Below, one piece after another: positions 1-4,714 of a DNA stretch of 9,308 bases. Both the position numbers and the translations under genes were made by a program. The stretch's first letter is position 1. Each line of letters begins with the position of its first letter. The notes beneath the pieces are model-generated. The model had not been told where the DNA came from, searched no databases, and saw nothing but the letters and a program-made list of their open reading frames with translations. Source of the stretch: Acidobacteriota bacterium (GTDB taxonomy: Bacteria > Acidobacteriota > Terriglobia > UBA7540). The DNA lies in the NCBI GenBank assembly GCA_021780055.1, contig JAJXZM010000210.1, positions 1-9,308 of the forward strand, read 5' to 3'.

Positions 1-224
1 ACAATCCAGACACCTAACCAAAGGGCCTGGGTGGGCTGAATTGCCGCAATAAAAGCCGCTACCAGCGCCGTAATGCCCATCAGCATGCCGCCCCAGCCCG
101 GTACCGCCGTGAACGACGAGGCGCCTTCCATCGTTTCGCGGATGTAACGGAGGTTGTCCATAGCCCGGGCTTCGATCGCAAGGGGACCTTCGGAACGCGG
201 CCGGATGGGGTGAATACTGGCCAT
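1..224 (-). CDS. Membrane protein of unknown function, N-terminal part (truncated by window edge)
   Basis: An open frame runs on the minus strand from an ATG at 224-222 to the window edge, giving 74 complete codons. The N-terminus is soluble and charged. Residues 23-46 read as [20 protein letters not shown] followed by GWGG. A hydrophobic segment follows at about residues 47-62 ([16 protein letters not shown]), and a second begins near residue 68, so this looks like a small multi-pass inner-membrane protein. I recall this N-terminus from uncharacterised acidobacterial membrane proteins, often near winged-helix regulators, but cannot confirm that here. An internal ATG at residue 22 (base 161) is an alternative start. 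I prefer 224 because a TTGACA-17-TATCAA promoter lies immediately upstream. No Shine-Dalgarno is visible at either start, which fits a leaderless message from 224. The function is unknown. Confidence 0.7.
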   Translation of the reverse strand, partial: MASIHPIRPRSEGPLAIEARAMDNLRYIRETMEGASSFTAVPGWGGMLMGITALVAAFIAAIQPTQALWLGVWI

Positions 225-231
225 GAAGGCA

Positions 232-260
232 TTGATACACCCGCTTCTAAGTTCTGTCAA
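232..260 (-). promoter_or_regulatory. Sigma70-type promoter for the minus-strand membrane protein, probably leaderless
   Basis: On the minus strand there is a perfect -35 box TTGACA (bases 260-255), a 17-base spacer, and a -10 box TATCAA (bases 237-232, four of six consensus positions). Transcription would start about seven bases further on, at or one base before the ATG at 224. That would give an mRNA with essentially no 5' leader, consistent with the lack of a Shine-Dalgarno sequence. The start point is inferred, not measured. Confidence 0.6.
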
Positions 261-262
261 GT

Positions 263-279
263 ACTTTATATTATAAAGT
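263..279. promoter_or_regulatory. Perfect 17-base palindrome, candidate operator
   Basis: ACTTTATATTATAAAGT has two perfect 8-base arms around a single central T. It lies two bases upstream of the -35 box of the minus-strand promoter. This size and placement suit a dimeric helix-turn-helix regulator controlling the truncated membrane protein. It could also act on the divergent + strand gene. No regulator gene is present in the window, so the binding protein is unknown. The site is AT-rich and also contains TATAAT on the minus strand, so it might alternatively serve as a -10 element. Confidence 0.5.
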
Positions 280-301
280 CATTGCGCCCGGAACCGAAAA
301 T

Positions 302-320
302 GTGTCCCAATTTGGCACAC
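302..320. promoter_or_regulatory. Imperfect 19-base palindrome, candidate second operator
   Basis: GTGTCCCAATTTGGCACAC pairs at eight of nine symmetric positions around a central T; the only mismatch is the C/C pair at 306/316. It lies between the divergent membrane-protein and cupin genes, 110 bases upstream of the cupin start. It is distinct in sequence from the palindrome at 263-279, so a different regulator would be expected. Its role is inferred from symmetry and position only. Confidence 0.35.
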
Positions 321-429
321 TTTCGCTTTTTCATTATTGGGCAGTTTCGCAGGTGTATCATAGGCTTCAGGTTACGCTCCGGGACTCAGAATCAGAATCG
401 CGCCAAATCGCTTGAGCGGGGGCTGCATC

Positions 430-696
430 ATGAAAGTCAAAGATTGGGAAAAGAAGCTGCACGAGGAAGGTTTCGGCAGAACTTATGTGTGGCAGGATGG
501 CCCGGGAGCGTTCTATCCCGACCACACGCACGCCATGACCACCGCCCACGTAATTCTTGACGGCGAAATGACGCTGACTTCTGAAGGCGAGACGCGCACT
601 TACAAAGAGGGTGACCGCTGCGACGTGCCTGCCAATGCGGTCCACTCCGCGCGCATGGGGCCTCAAGGCTGCCGTTATCTGATCGGAGAGCGCTAG
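430..696 (+). CDS. Small single-domain cupin protein
   Basis: This 88-residue protein is about the size of one cupin beta-barrel. Cupin motif 1 is at residues 26-45, with metal-ligand histidines H32 and H34 in PDHTH and the closing glycine at G45 (ILDGEM). Motif 2 is at residues 61-72 (GDRCDVPANAVH), with H72 as the third ligand. The glutamate usual in motif 1 is missing: the aligned position is T38, and H40 nearby could replace it as a ligand. The substrate is not predictable; small cupins of this type include sugar isomerases, dioxygenases and unassigned proteins. I chose ATG 430 because a G-rich stretch (418-422) sits seven bases upstream and the protein then begins MKVKDWEKKL. A TTG at 412 would add six residues. 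The gene converges on kdsB with 28 bases between stops and no obvious terminator. Confidence 0.85.
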   Translation: MKVKDWEKKLHEEGFGRTYVWQDGPGAFYPDHTHAMTTAHVILDGEMTLTSEGETRTYKEGDRCDVPANAVHSARMGPQGCRYLIGER

Positions 697-724
697 GCGC
701 GCAGGCAGCACGCGGTGAGAATCT

Positions 725-1477
725 TCAGTTCGATTCGGGTAGCGTGATATTCGCGTTTCGAAAGTACTCTTCGACCTTGCGCAGATCGTCTTCGGTGTCC
801 ACGCCCACCGTATCTTCCGCGGTTTCCAGCACAACAATTGGGATGCCGTTCTCTAGAAATCGAAGCTGCTCCAGAGCCTCTGCTGACTCCAGTTCTGATG
901 ATGCCAGCTTGCTGAAGGTCGTGAGCGCCTCGCGAGTATAAGCGTAAAGTCCCAGGTGCTTGTAATACTGCACGCCGCCCGTGCCTGCGCGGTCATAAGG
1001 AATAGGCGAGCGTGAAAAGTAGAGCGCATGTCCGTCGCCACGCGTAACAACTTTGACGTCGTTGGGATTCGTTGCTTCTTCGGGAGTGATCGCCACTTTC
1101 AGCGTTGAAACTGCCGTACCGGCCTGCTCGCGAAGCGGCGCCACCAACAGTTCGATATGCTGCGCGGTCACCATCGGTTCATCGCCCTGGATGTTGACGT
1201 AAAGGTCCGCCGGCTCACGGCCCATCACTTCAATCACGCGGTCCGACCCTGAGCGGTGTGCCGAGGAAGTCATCGTCGCCGGAATCCTGAGTCGGCTGCA
1301 AAGGGCCATCACTTCTTCAGAATCGGTGGCCACCAGCAGGCGCGAAAAGCCGGGCCACTCCCGCGCGCGGCGGTACACCCATTCGATCATCGGGTGCCCG
1401 CAAATCAGCCTCAGCGCCTTGCGAGGGAGGCGCGTAGATTCCAGGCGCACCGGGATAACACCGATCACTTTGTGCAT
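725..1477 (-). CDS. kdsB: 3-deoxy-manno-octulosonate cytidylyltransferase (CMP-Kdo synthetase)
   Basis: KdsB catalyses CTP + Kdo to CMP-Kdo + pyrophosphate in the cytoplasm, activating Kdo for transfer to lipid A in LPS synthesis. The 250-residue product matches the family length (about 250). Diagnostic motifs occur in order: IPVRLESTRLPRK at 8-20 (nucleotide-binding loop), ATDSEEV at 50-56, NIQGDEP at 95-101 (metal and substrate binding), HLGLYAY at 174-180 and GVDTEDDL near the C-terminus. In family members the protein starts a few residues before IPxRxxSTRLP, so the start is the ATG at 1477. The frame stays open upstream to 1672, but that 65-residue extension overlaps the divergent gene and its promoter. 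No good Shine-Dalgarno precedes the ATG. The gene is divergent from the AIR-synthase-like gene and its presence implies an LPS-bearing outer membrane. Confidence 0.93.
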   Translation of the reverse strand: MHKVIGVIPVRLESTRLPRKALRLICGHPMIEWVYRRAREWPGFSRLLVATDSEEVMALCSRLRIPATMTSSAHRSGSDRVIEVMGREPADLYVNIQGDEPMVTAQHIELLVAPLREQAGTAVSTLKVAITPEEATNPNDVKVVTRGDGHALYFSRSPIPYDRAGTGGVQYYKHLGLYAYTREALTTFSKLASSELESAEALEQLRFLENGIPIVVLETAEDTVGVDTEDDLRKVEEYFRNANITLPESN

Positions 1478-1549
1478 AGTCGCCAAGAATGCGAGGTTAC
1501 CCTTTTTGTGCCTGTCCTGGCAAGCTTCTGCAGAGGCATGCAGTCGTAT

Positions 1550-1585
1550 TTGTTCTGCCGGCACAATGCGCGTTATACTCGGCAG
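1550..1585 (+). promoter_or_regulatory. Promoter of the AIR-synthase-like gene, nearly leaderless, with flanking inverted repeat
   Basis: A -35 box TTGTTC (1550-1555), an 18-base spacer and a -10 box TATACT (1574-1579) end eight bases before the ATG at 1588. Transcription would start at about 1586, so the mRNA would have almost no leader. No Shine-Dalgarno is visible. An inverted repeat, CTGCCG (1555-1560) and CGGCAG (1580-1585), brackets the spacer and -10 box and could be an operator. The regulatory reading is inferred. Confidence 0.55.
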
Positions 1586-1587
1586 CG

Positions 1588-2625
1588 ATGCCGCAATCAA
1601 GAAAGCTTCCAGCGGGGAAACTTCCTCCGCGCCTGCTCGAAAAGCTGCTGAAATCCTGCACGGCCCGCGCATCTTCCGGAGTGGTTCTCGGCCCGCGCTA
1701 TGGCGAAGACGCAGCGGTCATCGAGACGCGGGGCAAGTATCTTGTTGCCAAGACCGATCCCATCACGTTCACGGCCGACCGCATCGGCTGGTACGCGGTC
1801 AACATCAACGCCAATGATCTGGCAACGATGGGCGCGCGCCCGCGCTGGTTTCTCGCCACGTTCCTGTTTCCGGAAGGCCGCACGACGGATGCACTGGTCG
1901 AAAAGATCTTTAGTGAAACATTGAGGGCCTGCCGCTCGCTCGGCGTCACACTTTGCGGCGGTCACACCGAGATCACCTTCGGGCTTGACCGCCCTATTGT
2001 AGTGGGCCAAATGCTGGGGGAAGTCGATCCGGACAAATTGGTTCTGAAAGAACGCCAGCGGCCGGGCGACCTGGTCATCCTGACCAAAGGCGCGGCCATT
2101 GAAGGCACCGCCATCCTGGCGCGCGAAAAAGCTAGCGCGTTGCGGCGGAAGATTTCAGCTGAACAATTGCGCTCGGCTCGGCGATTGCTCTCAAGGCCCG
2201 GCATCAGTGTTGTGCGCGACGCGCAAGTTGCGCTCGCCAACGGAGAAGTCCATGCCATGCACGATCCCACCGAAGGCGGCGTGATCACCGGACTGGTGGA
2301 ACTTGCGCGAGCCGGCCGCGTGGGCCTGCGAGTGTGGAAGGACAAGATCCCCGTACTTCCTGAAACGCGCCTGCTGGCGCGCGTGCTCGATTTCGATCCG
2401 CTCGGCCTGCTCGCTTCCGGAGCGTTGTTGATTGTCGCCGAACGCAACAGCGTGCCGCGCATGGTCAACGCGCTTCGCCGCCAGCGGATTGCTGCTCGCG
2501 TCATCGGCGAGGTTTGCAGGCCGAAGGACGGCATCACAATCGTCGAAGACGGCCGCACCCGTCCCATAAGGGTTCCGGAACGCGACGAAATCGCCCGCCT
2601 GATGAGTGAGCCGGATTCCTTCTGA
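1588..2625 (+). CDS. AIR synthase-related (HypE/ThiL-like) ATP-binding protein, substrate unknown
   Basis: The 345-residue product belongs to the PurM/ThiL/HypE/SelD superfamily, whose members bind ATP at a dimer interface and phosphorylate or dehydrate carboxamide, formyl or phosphate substrates. Visible motifs are GEDAAV at 39-44 (ATP/Mg-binding acidic motif), KTDPIT at 55-60, NANDLATMGARPRW at 74-87, GGHTEIT at 124-130, HDPTEGG at 225-231 and LASGALLI at 275-282. The N-terminal ATPase half and C-terminal PurM-like half are both complete. It resembles HypE more than ThiL, but it ends in SEPDSF. The C-terminal cysteine that HypE uses to carry the thiocarboxamide/cyanide group is absent, so hydrogenase maturation is unlikely. 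The ATG at 1588 follows a promoter by eight bases. A longer frame from 1489 would read through that promoter and is rejected. No purine, thiamine or hydrogenase gene is adjacent. Confidence 0.82.
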   Translation: MPQSRKLPAGKLPPRLLEKLLKSCTARASSGVVLGPRYGEDAAVIETRGKYLVAKTDPITFTADRIGWYAVNINANDLATMGARPRWFLATFLFPEGRTTDALVEKIFSETLRACRSLGVTLCGGHTEITFGLDRPIVVGQMLGEVDPDKLVLKERQRPGDLVILTKGAAIEGTAILAREKASALRRKISAEQLRSARRLLSRPGISVVRDAQVALANGEVHAMHDPTEGGVITGLVELARAGRVGLRVWKDKIPVLPETRLLARVLDFDPLGLLASGALLIVAERNSVPRMVNALRRQRIAARVIGEVCRPKDGITIVEDGRTRPIRVPERDEIARLMSEPDSF

Positions 2626-2648
2626 TCCATGCTCCCAGAACCTTCTGC

Positions 2649-2687
2649 TCCGCATGTATTCTCCCGCCTTGTAACCGCGCATGCGGA
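2649..2687. repeat. 8-base inverted repeat downstream of the AIR-synthase-like gene
   Basis: TCCGCATG at 2649-2656 is the exact reverse complement of CATGCGGA at 2680-2687, with a 23-base loop. It begins 24 bases after the stop codon at 2625. It could form a transcript-end stem-loop, but no T-tract follows, so it is not a standard intrinsic terminator. Confidence 0.35.
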
Positions 2688-2713
2688 CATCTCGTTCCAA
2701 ACCATGGCCTTTC

Positions 2714-2727
2714 GTAAACCGGTTTAC
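2714..2727. promoter_or_regulatory. Perfect 14-base palindrome, operator-like
   Basis: GTAAACCGGTTTAC is perfectly self-complementary. Its form, a CG-centred palindrome with AAAC/GTTT arms, resembles operators of LacI-family regulators. No LacI-type gene is in the window and the nearest downstream gene is dnaA, more than 450 bases away, so its target is unclear. Confidence 0.35.
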
Positions 2728-2864
2728 ATCTGAGATGGGGGTCAGGAAACGTCTTTGCTCGACCTCCAGTCGCGGCGGCAGGGGGCATAGGGAGGCAGGA
2801 ACGTGGGAAAAAGACCGTAATTTCGAGGCTAGATAAAGAGGCTCTAACGGGCTGCTGCCCGCGT

Positions 2865-2908
2865 TTTGCACAGCCCCTGCGGACGGACCGCAGTCGGGGC
2901 GCTGCAAA
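2865..2908. repeat. Long imperfect stem-loop
   Basis: Three paired blocks nest around a five-base loop (2883-2887). CTGCGG (2877-2882) pairs with CCGCAG (2888-2893), GCCC (2873-2876) with GGGC (2897-2900) across a three-base bulge, and TTTGCA (2865-2870) with TGCAAA (2903-2908) across a 2x2 internal loop. That gives 16 base pairs in 44 bases. A smaller hairpin, CGGGC/GCCCG with loop TGCT, precedes it at 2848-2861 and is followed by CGTTTT. No long T-tract follows on either strand, so this could be a structured RNA, a weak terminator for the upstream gene, or a DNA-level structure. It is not a family I recognise. Confidence 0.45.
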
Positions 2909-2958
2909 CCTTCCGGAAAGCTCTTGTAAGTTAAACATTCCAAAAAGGAAAGACTGTG

Positions 2959-2987
2959 TGGAATTAGGTGTATATCTGTGCTAAACT
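2959..2987 (+). promoter_or_regulatory. Candidate dnaA promoter with an extended -10 box
   Basis: TGCTAAACT at 2979-2987 reads as an extended -10 element (TGn plus TAAACT, four of six consensus). The -35 at 2959-2964 (TGGAAT, 17-base spacer) is weak. Two seven-of-nine matches to the reverse-strand DnaA box TGTGNATAA overlap this segment, at 2955-2963 and 2977-2985, which would suit DnaA autoregulation. The start point would be near 2994, leaving a leader of about 190 bases before the chosen dnaA start. Confidence 0.35.
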
Positions 2988-3187
2988 AATCGATTGAAAG
3001 TTGCCGTTATCGGCATTGCAGTGAAGCCCGCTTCGAGATACTCTAACGCTTACAGAGCAAGGAAAGAATCCGGGGAAAATGGCCGCAGAACGGGGACCCT
3101 CGGAACACGCAAGGTAGTGGTATGGGGGTCTGTTTGCGCTGGCGCAAGGGGACCGGCTTGCGGGCTTTTGTTTCAACCAACACGTCT

Positions 3188-4510
3188 ATGAATGCCTGGC
3201 AGGAAGTTCTGAATTACCTCAAGACGAAGGTCAATCCCCAAAGCTACCAGACGTGGCTCAAGCCGACCCGCTATAGCCGCTCGGAAGGTGAAACACTGGT
3301 GGTTCGGGTTCCCAACCAGGAATTTCTGGAGTGGATCCAGGAGCATTACAATGCCGGCATTCAGGAAGCGCTGGAAAAGCTCCGATTGGGGTTTAATGGG
3401 ATCCGGTATGAGATGGAATTGGTGCCGGAGAAGAAATCGCCTGGAAATGGTGAAGCAAAGCCGCAGCAGGGCAAGCTTGATTTTGAATCGGTTGATCACC
3501 AGTTGAACGCCCGCTATACGTTCGACACGTTTGTGGTGGGTTCCTGCAACCAGTTTGCGCACGCCGCGGCGCGTGCCGTGGCGGAAACACCCGCCAAAGC
3601 CTACAATCCGCTCTTTCTCTACGGCGGAGTGGGGTTGGGCAAAACCCACCTGATGCAGGCCGTGGGACACCTGATGAAGCAGCGCCAGCGGGACCTGCGC
3701 CTGGCTTACGTTTCTTCCGAGGCTTTCACGAACGACGTGATCAACTCGCTGCGGTATGACCGCATGGTCTCGTTTCGCGACAAGTACCGGAACGTAGATG
3801 TGCTGCTGATGGACGACATCCAATTCATTGCCGGCAAGGAGCGAACTCAGGAAGAGTTCTTCCACACGTTCAACACCCTCTACGAGGCCCAGAAGCAGGT
3901 GGTCATCTCAAGCGACCAACCGCCGAAGGATATTCCCGGCCTTGAAGAACGCCTGCGTTCGCGGTTTGCGTGGGGACTGACGGCAGACCTTCAGCCTCCG
4001 GACACGGAGACTAAGCGCGCGATTCTTGCCAAGAAAAGCGAAGACCAGGGAGTCGAACTGCCGGAGACGGTGGGCGAGTTTATTGCAACCCGGATCAAGA
4101 CAAGCATCCGGGACCTGGAAGGGGCTTTGACCCGCCTGATTGCGTATTCGTCGCTGACGGGGGCCGAAATCTCTCTTCCGATGGCGCAGCAGGTCCTGAA
4201 AAGTATTCTCGACCTCGAGCAGCGGCGTGTTTCCATCGAGCATATCCAGCGCCTGGTCTGCCAAGAATACGGATTGTCCCTGACGCAGTTAAAAGCCAAA
4301 GACAACAGTCACGCGATCGCTTTTCCCCGGCAGGTCGCCATGTACCTTTCAAAGGAATTAACACCGGCTTCGCTGCCGCAGATCGGAAGGGAATTCGGCG
4401 GCAAACACCATACGACGGTCCTGCATTCAATACAGAAGATTGACCAGTTGAGGAAAGCTGACAGAGATTTAAACAGGCTTCTCAACAAGCTTAAGGACTC
4501 ATTGAGCTAG
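3188..4510 (+). CDS. dnaA: Chromosomal replication initiator protein DnaA
   Basis: DnaA binds DnaA boxes at oriC as an ATP-bound oligomer, opens the duplex and helps load the DnaB helicase. The 440-residue product has all four domains. Domain I is at about 1-80 (WQEVLNYLKTKVNP..SYQTWLKP, the helicase/regulator interaction domain), followed by a short linker. The AAA+ domain spans about 105-330, with Walker A GGVGLGKTH at 146-154, Walker B LLMDD at 206-210, sensor 1 SSD at 241-243, arginine finger region RSRF at 257-260 and sensor 2 RDLEGAL at 308-314. Domain IV carries PRQVAMYLSKEL and the DNA-binding signature GGKHHTTV at 404-411. I chose ATG 3188 because it places the conserved Trp at residue 4, as in other DnaA proteins. 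An in-frame ATG at 3122 adds 22 unconserved residues but has a better ribosome site (AAGG, seven bases upstream), so it remains possible. Confidence 0.97.
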   Translation: MNAWQEVLNYLKTKVNPQSYQTWLKPTRYSRSEGETLVVRVPNQEFLEWIQEHYNAGIQEALEKLRLGFNGIRYEMELVPEKKSPGNGEAKPQQGKLDFESVDHQLNARYTFDTFVVGSCNQFAHAAARAVAETPAKAYNPLFLYGGVGLGKTHLMQAVGHLMKQRQRDLRLAYVSSEAFTNDVINSLRYDRMVSFRDKYRNVDVLLMDDIQFIAGKERTQEEFFHTFNTLYEAQKQVVISSDQPPKDIPGLEERLRSRFAWGLTADLQPPDTETKRAILAKKSEDQGVELPETVGEFIATRIKTSIRDLEGALTRLIAYSSLTGAEISLPMAQQVLKSILDLEQRRVSIEHIQRLVCQEYGLSLTQLKAKDNSHAIAFPRQVAMYLSKELTPASLPQIGREFGGKHHTTVLHSIQKIDQLRKADRDLNRLLNKLKDSLS

Positions 4511-4714
4511 AGTTATGGGATTTTCAACAGCCTCGCTCCGAAAAGGGTTGTGAATCGCCAAGCGCGGCGGAAACATGCACAGCGGGCCACAGAAAGAGAG
4601 AAGGTATCCACAGTTGAGCAGTAACGCCAGTAGGCGTCAGTAGAGGGGTTTCGATGTTTTCCACAAGTCCACAGCCCCTACTATTAAGACTCTATATAGA
4701 AGGAAATTGAGATA
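4511..4714. other. dnaA-dnaN intergenic region, probable replication origin (oriC)
   Basis: This 204-base gap holds a cluster of DnaA-box-like 9-mers (consensus TTATNCACA). There are eight-of-nine matches GTATCCACA at 4604-4612 and TTTTCCACA at 4657-4665. Weaker ones are ACATGCACA at 4573-4581 (7/9), the reverse-strand TGTGAATCG at 4549-4557 (7/9) and AAGTCCACA at 4665-4673 (6/9). An AT-rich stretch at about 4678-4715 just before dnaN could be the unwinding element. Between the two best boxes are phased CAGTA repeats and a hairpin ACGCC-AGTA-GGCGT (4624-4637). A dnaA-dnaN origin is a common bacterial arrangement. Weak promoter-like boxes for dnaN (TTTTCC at 4657-4662 and TACTAT at 4679-4684) overlap the last DnaA box. 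Origin function is inferred. Confidence 0.65.
4611..4643. repeat. Phased CAGTA repeats in the origin region
   Basis: CAGTA occurs at 4619-4623, 4628-4632 and 4638-4642, preceded by CAGTT at 4611-4615 that overlaps the DnaA box ending at 4612. The intervals are 8, 9 and 10 bases. The last two copies extend to CAGTAG exactly 10 bases apart, about one helical turn. TAG-containing repeats next to a DnaA box recall the DnaA-trio of other bacterial origins, but true trios are spaced by three bases, so any equivalence is speculative. Confidence 0.4.

Larger units (their letters stand above)
2626..3187. other. Noncoding region upstream of dnaA (about 560 bases)
   Basis: I see no convincing protein gene here; the open frames on both strands lack recognisable motifs and mostly extend into the neighbouring genes as shadows. 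I looked for tRNA, tmRNA, RNase P and SRP RNA signatures and saw none. The region contains an 8-base inverted repeat (2649-2656/2680-2687), a 14-base palindrome (2714-2727), a short GC hairpin (2848-2861), a long stem-loop (2865-2908), a DnaA-box-like TTTTGCACA (2864-2872), a probable dnaA promoter (about 2978-2987) and a 12-codon mini-ORF (3079-3117). The octamer CTCTAACG occurs twice, at 2842 and 3041. It may be a long dnaA leader plus origin-proximal sequence. Confidence 0.6.

Noticed and set aside
312..326. Sigma54-type promoter TTGGCAC...CGC
   Set aside because: The GG to GC spacing is one base short of the required 10, and the -12 element is CGC rather than TTGC.
697..724. Terminator between the convergent cupin and kdsB genes
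   Set aside because: The 28-base gap is GC-rich but I found no stable stem followed by a T-run in either direction.
1478..1672. N-terminal extension of kdsB by 65 residues
   Set aside because: It overlaps the divergent promoter and start of the AIR-synthase-like gene, and the family begins a few residues before IPVRLESTRLP.
2191..2943. 250-codon minus-strand frame across the AIR-synthase gene end and the gap
   Set aside because: Half is antisense to a firm gene; the rest shows no motif, hydrophobic pattern or ribosome site that would support a protein.
2626..3121. tRNA, tmRNA, SRP RNA or RNase P RNA in the gap before dnaA
   Set aside because: I saw no T-loop GTTC block, no SRP core GGAAG..AGCAGCC sequence, and no other signature of these RNAs.
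2994..3191. 65-codon plus-strand frame starting at TTG 2994
   Set aside because: It has a weak start, no ribosome site or motif, and runs into the dnaA start region in another frame.
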